From positions 1-17,041 of the forward strand of contig CAZEID010000030.1 in NCBI GenBank assembly GCA_964512075.1: a DNA stretch of 17,041 nucleotides, written 5' to 3'. Under the pieces are notes generated by a model. That model searched no databases and was not told the DNA's origin. It saw only the letters and a list, made by a program, of their open reading frames with translations. The stretch comes from CAZEID01 sp964512075 (lineage in GTDB: Bacteria; Patescibacteriota; WWE3; 9FT-COMBO-53-11). This document shows positions 1 through 6,061 of this stretch, one piece after another. Numbering within the stretch: the stretch's first letter is position 1; every line of letters starts with the position of its first letter. Both the position numbers and the translations under genes were made by a program.

Positions 1-83
1 CAGCCGATATAAGGATTGAGGGTGTAATCGAAGACTTTGGAACGGGACAGGACACTTTTAGCCTGGATCTCTTTGACTTTCAT
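1..83 (-). CDS. SPL-family radical SAM protein, N-terminal fragment
   Basis: Only the first 27 codons are present; the gene continues past the left edge. The visible protein starts MKVKEIQAKSVLSRS and runs into VFDYTLNPYIG, followed by the first two bases (TG) of what is probably a Cys codon. In the SPL-like (spore photoproduct lyase-related) radical SAM proteins, a very similar 'Y-x-x-N-P-Y-x-G-C' segment leads directly into the CxxxCxxC cluster that binds the 4Fe-4S centre and S-adenosylmethionine. The cluster itself is outside the window, so the assignment rests on this leader alone and the substrate cannot be given. The ATG lies 12 bases after the stop of the nucleotidyltransferase-like gene on the same strand, so the two are probably co-transcribed. 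No good Shine-Dalgarno sequence is seen at the usual distance. Confidence 0.72.
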   Translation of the reverse strand, partial: MKVKEIQAKSVLSRSKVFDYTLNPYIG

Positions 84-89
84 TGTTTT

Positions 90-105
90 AGGGTTTCAAC
101 CCCCT
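90..105. repeat. 16-bp repeat, copy 1 (partly self-complementary)
   Basis: AGGGTTTCAACCCCCT occurs here and again, exactly, at 721-736. GGGTT and AACCC can pair across a very short loop. In this copy the repeat covers the TGA stop (96-98, read on the minus strand) and the last codons of the nucleotidyltransferase-like gene. Function unknown. Confidence 0.7.
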
Positions 106-524
106 TGTTTTTCTTGCTTCTGGAGGTGATCCTCGATTAGCTGGATGTCGGCCAAATCTTTCTCGCGGCCGAGGGCGCTCTTATAGGTAATTACGTCTTT
201 GAGGGAGGTAAAAGGTATGCCGGCAATCCGCTCCGCCCGCGAAATTAATTCCTCAAACCTGGGATGGTAATTATTGATCGCTAGATTCGAAATTTCCCCG
301 ATTTCAATGTCGTTGGTACCGAGAATGCTGTCGCCAAATCTGGGAACTTTTTCTTGCCAGCCCCGGTTCTTTAGTTCCGCGTAAGCTCGGGGGGTGACGA
401 AGATATCGATATCGGCGCAATCCCGGATCCGGCGGACCGCAAGGGCCGCTCCGCCGACTACCACATACTCCCCCTTCGGGAGGTCAAGTTCTTTAATCTT
501 TCGGATAACTTCTTCTGAGTTCAT
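96..524 (-). CDS. Small nucleotidyltransferase-fold protein (AbiEii/MNT-like)
   Basis: The product is 142 residues from the ATG at 524. A TTG at 542 would add six residues, but neither start has a convincing Shine-Dalgarno sequence. Residues 21-30 (VVVGGAALAV) followed by D38-I-D40-IFV match the GG...DxD core of the nucleotidyltransferase superfamily, in which the two Asp residues bind metal. Near the C-terminus K115, R120-E-K122-D123 and D126 form the 'K...RxKDxxDI' signature common in stand-alone proteins of this type and in AbiEii-like toxins. No antitoxin-like partner is beside it: the next gene downstream is the radical SAM protein, and upstream is a long gene-free region. Cytoplasmic location is likely, and the nucleotide donor and target are unknown. 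The last codons (Gln-Gly-Gly-stop) are supplied by a 16-base repeat that recurs at 721-736. Fold confidence is moderate; a toxin role is not supported by context. Confidence 0.7.
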   Translation of the reverse strand: MNSEEVIRKIKELDLPKGEYVVVGGAALAVRRIRDCADIDIFVTPRAYAELKNRGWQEKVPRFGDSILGTNDIEIGEISNLAINNYHPRFEELISRAERIAGIPFTSLKDVITYKSALGREKDLADIQLIEDHLQKQEKQGG

Positions 525-613
525 CAATCTTGATGTTATCAATTCCCACGCCGACCGCCTCTGGTGGGCTTGTCTACCTTTGGCGAGAGGAAGGGATAAT
601 CAGGGGAGGCGCT

Positions 614-642
614 GTTATGGTATACTAGTATACTGTAATAGA
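614..642. repeat. GTATAC core, copy A, with a perfect 14-bp palindrome
   Basis: A 29-base unit that matches 817-845 at 25 of 29 positions. GTATACTAGTATAC at 620-633 is a perfect palindrome, so the site could bind a symmetric regulator or carry overlapping -10-like TATACT hexamers on both strands. No matching -35 box was seen. A pyrimidine-rich run of about 75 bases follows on the plus strand. Confidence 0.6.
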
Positions 643-720
643 TTACTCTTCTCTATTCTCTATCCCCCTACTTCTATTTCCCTACTTTCTTTACCTATCC
701 TATCTCGCTGCTAGTCTATC

Positions 721-736
721 AGGGTTTCAACCCCCT
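721..736. repeat. 16-bp repeat, copy 2
   Basis: Identical over 16 bases to the repeat at 90-105 and in the same orientation. This copy is fully intergenic, sitting between the two GTATAC modules. Confidence 0.7.
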
Positions 737-780
737 ATAAATCCCCTTAGTAGATAACTACAAATCTTCTAGCGGAAAAG

Positions 781-950
781 GTGTACAAGGAGTGTAAGGA
801 GTATTAAGGAACGGTCGTTATAGTATATTAGTATACTGTAGTAAACGAGCTTCCCGATTCCTTTGCTTCCTCACTCTTACTCCCCCACTCCCTTACTCTA
901 TTTATTTATTTAATTCATTTAATTTACTCTTACTACTCTTCTTACTCTTA
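781..950. repeat. Nine-base periodic element with GTATAC core, copy B
   Basis: The left side is purine-rich and reads in nonamers (GTGTACAAG at 781, GAGTGTAAG at 790, GAGTATTAA at 799). The core at 817-845 matches copy A but its palindrome is broken by one C-to-T change. The right side is pyrimidine-rich, and five consecutive nonamers are clear from 906 to 950 (TTATTTAAT, TCATTTAAT, TTACTCTTA, CTACTCTTC, TTACTCTTA). Purine and pyrimidine arms are roughly complementary, so a long imperfect hairpin is possible. Confidence 0.55.
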
Positions 951-1038
951 CAGGTCTGTTAGGGGTGGTTAGTGGTTCGACCCTAAAGCTCCCTGAAGCT
1001 CATTTGCCTAAATTCTAAATTCTGACATTGACAGGCAT

Positions 1039-1068
1039 AAAAAGAATCCGCTGGGGAAACCGGATTCT
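1039..1068 (-). terminator. Intrinsic terminator of hppA
   Basis: Read on the minus strand, AGAATCCG pairs perfectly with CGGATTCT around a 10-base loop and is followed by a run of five T (the last base of the arm counts as the first T). It lies about 47 bases after the hppA stop codon, where a rho-independent terminator for that gene would be expected. Confidence 0.75.
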
Positions 1069-1114
1069 GGCGAACTAATCGGTTCGGGGCGTAAGAAAGC
1101 ACTGGGGAGTGGGA

Positions 1115-3214
1115 TCAGATTTTACGGCTAGACACAATCGCGTTGCCGAGAAGGAGTACAGAGATTCCGACCACCGCCCAAAGAACGGGGGTGAGGGTTT
1201 GGTGAGCGGCCACTAGTGGTGCCAGGAGCAAAGCGACGAGGTTGATTACTTTGATCAGCGGGTTTAGGGCCGGGCCGGCGGTGTCTTTCAACGGATCCCC
1301 AACCGTATCCCCGATCACCCCGGCTTTGTGGGCGTCGCTACCCTTTCCGCCGTACTTCCCGTCTTCGATCATCTTCTTGGCGTTGTCCCACGCTCCCCCG
1401 GTATTCGCCATAAAGACTGCTAGGAGCTGGCCAACGAGGATTAGCCCAGCGAGAAAGCCGCCCAGGGCTTCCTCTTTCAGCAGGAAGCCGACCAACAGCG
1501 GGGTGGTGATTGCCAGGATCGCCGGCCCCCGCAGCTCCCGGATCGCGGCTTTGGTGCAGATATCTACCACCCGGGCGTAATCCGCTTCGGCCTTTCCCTC
1601 CCAAAGCCCCTTGATCTTGGCAAACTGGCGGCGGACTTCCTGCACGACCGCAAATGCGGTATGGGAAACAGCCCGGATCGCGAAGGAGCTAAAGAGGAAC
1701 GGGACGGCCCCGCCAATCAGGACGCCCACGAAGACGAGCGGGTTAACAACATCGATGTGGGCCAAGCCGGTGACTTCAATAAAGGAGCTGAAGAGGGAGA
1801 CGGCGGCAATCACCGCGCTCCCGATCGCAATTCCCTTGGTAATCGCTTTGGTGGTGTTGCCGACGGCGTCCAGTTGTTCGACTACTTTCCGGGCGTTCTT
1901 GGGAAGACCGGCCATTTCGGCGATTCCCTGGGCGTTATCGGCAATTGGACCAAAGGCGTCCATCGAGACGGTGTTCCCCGTCAAAGTGAGCATCCCAATG
2001 CCGGTCAGGGCGACGGCGTAGGCCGCAAAGAGAGCATTCCCGGGGAAGATCAGAGTCGCTACCACGATCGTCGCGGCGATCACTAAAATTGCCCAGACGG
2101 AGCTCTCATAACCTTCTGCCAATCCCGTCAGGATGGTGGTCGCTGGACCGGTTTGAGTGCTTTTGGCGATCGCTTGGACCGGGCGGTATTTGAGGGAGGT
2201 GAAGTATTCGGTCAGGTGGTTAATCGTAATCGCGAGTGCAATTCCGGCGATTGCGGCCCAGAAGACCCGAAGGTCTTTAAAGTAAAACTGCGCCATTAGG
2301 AAGAAGCCGATTAAGCAAATTAAAGAAGAGATCCAGTAACCGCGATTGATGGCGCCCATAGCGCTTTTCATCTCTCCCGTGATCCGGACGGCATAGGTGC
2401 CGACAATCGAGGCAAAAACTCCAATTGCCCGGATCGCGAGCGGGAAGAGTACTCCCGGCAAACCGAAGGCGGCGTAGCCCAAAATCATCGCCGAAACGAT
2501 GGTGACTTCGTAGGATTCGAAGATGTCGGCCGCCATTCCGGCGCAGTCGCCAACATTGTCCCCGACTTGATCGGCAATCACGGCAGCGTTGCGGGGGTCG
2601 TCCTCCGGAATCCCCTTCTCCACCTTTCCGACCAGATCAGCGCCAACATCAGCGGCTTTGGTATAAATGCCACCTCCCACCCGCATAAAGAGGGCGAGCA
2701 GGGTACCGCCGAAGCCGAATCCCAGGAGAACTTCGTAAGCCCGCTCCCCGTAAAGGAGGAAGATTACCGTTCCGCCTAGGAGTCCGAGGCCGTCGGTCAG
2801 CATTCCGGTAATCGTCCCGCTCCGGTAGCCGATCCGAAGGGCTTTGCCCAAACCGGTTTTAGCGGCTTCTGCCACCCGGACGTTTCCTTGCACGGCCATG
2901 TTCATTCCAATTAATCCGACCAGCGCCGAAAAAGTTGCGCCGGTTAGGAACGCTAATGCTCTTCCGAGGGCGATGTCCGGGCTGGGAGCCGTGTAGTAAA
3001 GGGCTAGGGCGAGGAAAACTATTAGAAGGGCGATGGTTTTGAACTGGCGCTTAAGGTAGGTGTTGGCACCGAGGCGGATCGCCTGGGCGATTTTAACCAT
3101 TTTGGGATTTCCCTGCGGTTCGCGGAGAACTTGGCGAATTAAAAAGACCGCATAGAGCAGTCCCAAAATAGCGGTTCCCAGTACGACTCGCGGAATGATT
3201 TGATCAACTGTCAT
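1115..3214 (-). CDS. hppA: Membrane proton-translocating pyrophosphatase, K+-independent type
   Basis: This 699-residue polytopic membrane protein couples hydrolysis of pyrophosphate to ion pumping across the cytoplasmic membrane. It is of normal length for the family, which has about 16 membrane helices. The substrate and Mg-binding signatures are intact: DVGADLVGKVE at 189-199, GIPEDDPRN at 201-209, VGDNVGDCAGM near 217-227, and GDTVGDPLKDTAGP at 635-648. Residues K456 and T459 in GNTTKAITKG are the pair that marks K+-independent H+-pumping enzymes; K+-dependent enzymes have Ala and usually Gly or Ala there. A small deviation is Gln216 where Asn or Leu is common. The gene has its own promoter (3287-3314), a leader of about 65 bases with a hairpin, and a terminator at 1039-1068, so it is probably a single-gene unit. 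No Shine-Dalgarno sequence is evident. Such enzymes recover energy from biosynthetic pyrophosphate, which would suit a cell with little respiration. Confidence 0.97.
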   Translation of the reverse strand: MTVDQIIPRVVLGTAILGLLYAVFLIRQVLREPQGNPKMVKIAQAIRLGANTYLKRQFKTIALLIVFLALALYYTAPSPDIALGRALAFLTGATFSALVGLIGMNMAVQGNVRVAEAAKTGLGKALRIGYRSGTITGMLTDGLGLLGGTVIFLLYGERAYEVLLGFGFGGTLLALFMRVGGGIYTKAADVGADLVGKVEKGIPEDDPRNAAVIADQVGDNVGDCAGMAADIFESYEVTIVSAMILGYAAFGLPGVLFPLAIRAIGVFASIVGTYAVRITGEMKSAMGAINRGYWISSLICLIGFFLMAQFYFKDLRVFWAAIAGIALAITINHLTEYFTSLKYRPVQAIAKSTQTGPATTILTGLAEGYESSVWAILVIAATIVVATLIFPGNALFAAYAVALTGIGMLTLTGNTVSMDAFGPIADNAQGIAEMAGLPKNARKVVEQLDAVGNTTKAITKGIAIGSAVIAAVSLFSSFIEVTGLAHIDVVNPLVFVGVLIGGAVPFLFSSFAIRAVSHTAFAVVQEVRRQFAKIKGLWEGKAEADYARVVDICTKAAIRELRGPAILAITTPLLVGFLLKEEALGGFLAGLILVGQLLAVFMANTGGAWDNAKKMIEDGKYGGKGSDAHKAGVIGDTVGDPLKDTAGPALNPLIKVINLVALLLAPLVAAHQTLTPVLWAVVGISVLLLGNAIVSSRKI

Positions 3215-3229
3215 TTCAGTTGCTATCGG

Positions 3230-3247
3230 GCGCCAGTGCTGTGGCGC
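3230..3247 (-). other. Leader hairpin upstream of hppA
   Basis: GCGCCA and TGGCGC form a perfect 6-bp GC-rich stem with a 6-base loop inside the predicted hppA leader, ending 15 bases before the ATG. It has no T run in the reading direction, so it is not a simple terminator. It may affect translation or mRNA stability. Confidence 0.45.
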
Positions 3248-3286
3248 TAAATGCGAGGGCGTTTGTTAACCCGCCCACACCACTAC

Positions 3287-3314
3287 AGTTTATAAATTTG
3301 GGAGGGGATGTCAA
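3287..3314 (-). promoter_or_regulatory. Sigma70-type promoter of hppA
   Basis: On the minus strand a perfect TTGACA (3314-3309) is followed after 16 bases by TAAACT (3292-3287), embedded in an AT-rich patch. Transcription would begin near 3280, giving a leader of about 65 bases before the hppA ATG. It lies between the gyrB stop and the hppA start. Confidence 0.65.
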
Positions 3315-3353
3315 TAGGCCTCCGAGGAAACAGAGAACGGGCCGGTGCGAGGA

Positions 3354-5270
3354 CTAGACGTCCAGCTCGGCCTTGAGGGCGTGGGTTTGGATGAAGCGTT
3401 TGCGGGGAGCAACTTCCTCCCCCATTAGCATTGTGAAGGTTTCATCCGCCTTTTGGGCATCTTCGATTTTGATCATCTTCAACGTGCGGGTGGCTGGGTT
3501 CATTGTCGTTTCCCAAAGCTGGGTCGGGTTCATCTCCCCCAATCCCTTGAAGCGCTGAACGGTTGCGCCCGGCATTTCCTCGAGAAGCTGATCTCTTTCC
3601 TCTTCGGTAAAGGCGTAGCGGGTGTCTTTGCCCCGGCTGACCCGGAAGAGTGGGGGTTGGGCGACATAAACGTGGCCCTGCTCGATTAGCGGGCGCATAT
3701 AGCGGAAGAAGAAAGTCAGCAGCAGGGTCATAATGTGGGAGCCGTCCACGTCAGCATCCGACATAATAATTACTTTGCCGTAGCGAAGCTTACTGATATC
3801 AAACTCCTCTCCAATTCCCATCCCGATCGCTACCGTTAAGTCGCGAATGCCGGGGTGTTCGAGCATCTTATCCAGGCGGCTTTTCTCGACATTTAAAATC
3901 TTTCCCCACAAGGGCAGAATCGCTTGGAACTTGCGGTCCCTCCCCTGTTTAGCGGAGCCGCCGGCGGAGTCTCCCTCAACAACAAAAAGTTCGGCTTCGG
4001 CCGGATCCTCCGTTTGGCAATCGGCCAGCTTGCCAGGCAGACCCATTCCTTCTAGGACTCCTTTGCGGAGGACTGTTTCTCGGGCGGCGCGAGCCGCCAG
4101 GCGGGCTTCAGCGGCCAACAAACCCTTTTGAATGATTCGTTGGGCAGCGGAGGGAGTTTCCTCGAGGAACTCGTACATCTTCTCGCGAACCACCTGCTCA
4201 ACGATCGGTCGGACTTCGGCATTCCCGAGTTTATCTTTGGTTTGCCCTTCAAATTGAAGATTTTTTATGTCCAGTTTGACGGAGACGACTGCGGTCAAAC
4301 CTTCTCGAACATCATCCCCGCTGACCCCCTCGCTGCCGTTTTTGATAGCGCCCTTGTCCCGGCCGAAGTCGTTGATGACTCGCGTTAGGCCGGCGCGGAA
4401 TCCCGTAAGGTGAGTTCCTCCGCCGGGATTGTAGATGTTGTTAGCAAAGCAGAGAACGTTCTCGTTGTAGCCCTCGTTGTATTGAAGAGCAACTTCTACG
4501 TCTATCCCTCCGCGGTGCTCGTGAGTGTAGAAGGGAGGATGGATTGGGTTTTTGTTGCGGTTAAGCGCCTCCACGAAGGAGCGAATTCCGCCCTCGAAGA
4601 AGAAGTTTTCCTCTTGGTTGGTTCTTTCATCAAATATTTTGAAGAAGACTCCTTTGGTTAAGAAGGCGAACTGGCGGAGGCGTTCCGCGAGGAAGCTGAA
4701 ATCGGCTTGAATGTCTTTTCCAAAGATTTCGGAGTCGGGCCGAAAAGAGACGGTAGTACCGGTTTGACCGGCCGGAGCCTTCCCGGCTGCTTTTACCTTG
4801 TAAAGAGGAGCTCCCCGCTGGTACTCTTGGACCCAAAGCTGACCGTCCCGCTTAACCTCGACTTTCATATGTTCGGAGAGGGCATTCACGACCGAGGCCC
4901 CAACCCCATGTAGTCCGCCGGAAACTTTGTAGCCGCCCTCGCCGAATTTTCCTCCAGCGTGGAGTTTGGTCATGACGATCTCGAGAGCCGAAGTTTTGTA
5001 CTTAGGCATTATGTCCACTGGAATTCCCCGCCCGTTATCCGTGACGACAATGTAACCGTCTTTGCGAATAGTGGTTTCGATTCGACTGCAAGCTCCGACT
5101 AGCGCTTCGTCAATCGAGTTGTTGACGATTTCCAGAACAAGATGGTGCAGGCCGTTAACATCGGTGGAACCAATGTACATCCCCGGCCGCTTGCGGACCG
5201 GCTCCAATCCCTCCAAGACTTGGATTTGGGCAGCGGTGTAGTCGGAATTTTGAACCTTTTTATTAATCAT
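3354..5270 (-). CDS. gyrB: DNA gyrase subunit B
   Basis: This 638-residue protein is the ATPase and TOPRIM subunit of DNA gyrase, which introduces negative supercoils with GyrA; gyrA is not in the window. The GHKL ATPase domain shows catalytic E47 and N51 in LEIVNNSIDEA, D78 in VTDNGRGIPVD, and the glycine lid GGLHGVG near 118-124. The switch lysine lies in QTKDKLG at about 343-349. The TOPRIM domain shows E432-GDSAGGSA and S504-DADVDGSHI with D505, D507 and D509 as metal ligands. The C-terminal GLGEMNPTQLWETTMNP motif is complete. Length is typical of the short GyrB form without the extra domain of enterobacterial proteins. ParE is a possible alternative name because the two are close, but the motifs fit GyrB well. 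No Shine-Dalgarno sequence precedes the ATG. The 64-base spacer to the upstream holB-like gene is made of seven-base repeats. Confidence 0.95.
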   Translation of the reverse strand: MINKKVQNSDYTAAQIQVLEGLEPVRKRPGMYIGSTDVNGLHHLVLEIVNNSIDEALVGACSRIETTIRKDGYIVVTDNGRGIPVDIMPKYKTSALEIVMTKLHAGGKFGEGGYKVSGGLHGVGASVVNALSEHMKVEVKRDGQLWVQEYQRGAPLYKVKAAGKAPAGQTGTTVSFRPDSEIFGKDIQADFSFLAERLRQFAFLTKGVFFKIFDERTNQEENFFFEGGIRSFVEALNRNKNPIHPPFYTHEHRGGIDVEVALQYNEGYNENVLCFANNIYNPGGGTHLTGFRAGLTRVINDFGRDKGAIKNGSEGVSGDDVREGLTAVVSVKLDIKNLQFEGQTKDKLGNAEVRPIVEQVVREKMYEFLEETPSAAQRIIQKGLLAAEARLAARAARETVLRKGVLEGMGLPGKLADCQTEDPAEAELFVVEGDSAGGSAKQGRDRKFQAILPLWGKILNVEKSRLDKMLEHPGIRDLTVAIGMGIGEEFDISKLRYGKVIIMSDADVDGSHIMTLLLTFFFRYMRPLIEQGHVYVAQPPLFRVSRGKDTRYAFTEEERDQLLEEMPGATVQRFKGLGEMNPTQLWETTMNPATRTLKMIKIEDAQKADETFTMLMGEEVAPRKRFIQTHALKAELDV

Positions 5271-5285
5271 AAAAGGTAAGCAGCG

Positions 5286-5334
5286 AGTAGCTGGTAGCTA
5301 GGAAATTCTAACTCTAGATACTAGCTACTAAAGT
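5286..5334. repeat. Heptad-repeat hairpin between holB and gyrB
   Basis: The spacer reads in one continuous seven-base register from 5286 to 5334 (AGTAGCT, GGTAGCT, AGGAAAT, TCTAACT, CTAGATA, CTAGCTA, CTAAAGT). It also forms a hairpin: arms 5286-5301 and 5314-5329 pair at 14 of 16 positions around a 12-base loop. No T run follows, so a standard terminator is unlikely. On the minus strand the loop contains TTAGAAT, a possible -10 element for gyrB, but no -35 was found. Confidence 0.65.
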
Positions 5335-5937
5335 TTACCAAGAAAGCAGAAAGTGATCAACGACCATTTTAATGTTGGTGGAGTCGTCTCGGAGGAGCTT
5401 TTTGGCCTGCCAAACCTCCTTTAGCAACGGGTTCGGCTGGGTGGAAAATTCCATTTCGATTCCCTCCAAAAAGGAGATGGCGGAATCGCGATTGTAGCCA
5501 ATTTTTTCCTCAAAAATTGTCAAGCGCCGGCCGGTGGGAGCGGTCAAAATTTCTCGGATTAGGGATCGATTTTTGATTTCTTCCTCGTTAGCGACAGCAG
5601 CCTCAACCAAGCAGCGGGAAACGACGGTGGGCAGGAGGAGACGGGGATGCGGAACCGTCAAAACGAAAGTTAGAAACTCCGGCGGCTCTTCCAGCGTTTT
5701 TAGCAGGGTGTTTTGAACTTCCTCGTTCAAGCGTTGGGCTTCGAGGATTAATACCCCCCTTCCCTTATAAGGTTGGGGTGGTTTGAGGTGGAGGTGGGGC
5801 AAGATTCCTCGGATTCGCGGGAGAGGAAGAATCTTGCCTCCTTCTTCAAAGGAGTGCAGATAGCAGTCTTGGAGAATTGCTTGGGCCTTTTCCTTCCGGG
5901 TTTGGGGACTCCCGCCGTGAATCAAAATGCTTGGCAC
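5335..5937 (-). CDS. holB: DNA polymerase III delta'-like clamp-loader protein (HolB-like)
   Basis: The protein has 200 residues from a GTG at 5937 (MPSILIHGGSPQTRKEK). An open frame extends upstream to 6081 but would translate heptad-repeat DNA, so the shorter start is preferred. The diagnostic segment is LLKTLEEPPEFLTF followed by VLTVPHPRLLLPTVVSRC, the sensor-1 and 'SRC' arginine-finger region shared by DnaX and delta' subunits. The N-terminal segment IHGGSPQTRKEKAQ stands where a P-loop would be, but no GxxGxGKT is present. That matches delta', which does not hydrolyse ATP. It is much shorter than the roughly 330 residues of E. coli HolB, so the C-terminal collar domain is reduced. It would help load the sliding clamp during replication. 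Same strand as gyrB, 64 bases upstream of it; divergent from pilB. Confidence 0.75.
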   Translation of the reverse strand: MPSILIHGGSPQTRKEKAQAILQDCYLHSFEEGGKILPLPRIRGILPHLHLKPPQPYKGRGVLILEAQRLNEEVQNTLLKTLEEPPEFLTFVLTVPHPRLLLPTVVSRCLVEAAVANEEEIKNRSLIREILTAPTGRRLTIFEEKIGYNRDSAISFLEGIEMEFSTQPNPLLKEVWQAKKLLRDDSTNIKMVVDHFLLSW

Positions 5938-5946
5938 AATTAGAAT

Positions 5947-5974
5947 AGTAGCTAGTCGCGAGTAGTTAGTAAAG
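5947..5974. repeat. Heptad repeat upstream of holB
   Basis: Four seven-base words in register (AGTAGCT, AGTCGCG, AGTAGTT, AGTAAAG). The AGTAGCT word is the same as in the hairpin on the other side of holB at 5286. It lies 9 bases upstream of the chosen holB GTG. Confidence 0.55.
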
Positions 5975-6015
5975 AGGAATTGGAAGGTTGGAGTTAAGCT
6001 AGCCCCCACTTGATT

Positions 6016-6051
6016 CGAAACTGGAAACTTGAGATTGGAAACTGGTAACTT
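6016..6051. repeat. NNNAACT heptad repeat upstream of pilB
   Basis: Five consecutive seven-base words with consensus NNNAACT occupy 6016-6050 (CGAAACT, GGAAACT, TGAGATT, GGAAACT, GGTAACT). They end 11 bases before the pilB ATG. The same consensus recurs at the starts of two pilin genes (10367 and 12237). Confidence 0.65.
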
Positions 6052-6061
6052 AGAAGCTGGG

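Larger units (their letters stand above)
525..1038. other. Gene-free region with purine/pyrimidine-biased short-period repeats
   Basis: About 590 bases separate the nucleotidyltransferase-like start from the hppA stop, and I find no believable coding frame in them: the longest plus-strand frame runs through pyrimidine-rich low-complexity sequence and antisense to the nucleotidyltransferase-like gene. The stretch holds two related modules about 203 bp apart, each with a purine-rich left side, a GTATAC-type core and a pyrimidine-rich right side. The 16-bp repeat lies between them. Much of the sequence can be read in nine-base steps, most clearly 781-807 and 906-950. No tRNA-like or other stable RNA fold was recognised by eye. 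Confidence 0.6.

Noticed and set aside
96..524. Type IV toxin-antitoxin system (AbiEii toxin)
   Set aside because: No AbiEi-like or other antitoxin gene is adjacent; the protein alone is small and the neighbour is a radical SAM enzyme.
620..633. Bidirectional promoter at the GTATACTAGTATAC palindrome
   Set aside because: TATACT hexamers are present on both strands but no -35 boxes or nearby genes fit; kept only as a repeat core.
525..1038. Short-spaced repeats that might be a CRISPR array
   Set aside because: Units are 7-9 bases, contiguous and degenerate, with no constant repeat separated by unique spacers, and no cas genes are near.
1242..2086. Several plus-strand open frames opposite hppA
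   Set aside because: They are antisense to a fully conserved gene, have no ribosome binding sites and give low-complexity translations.
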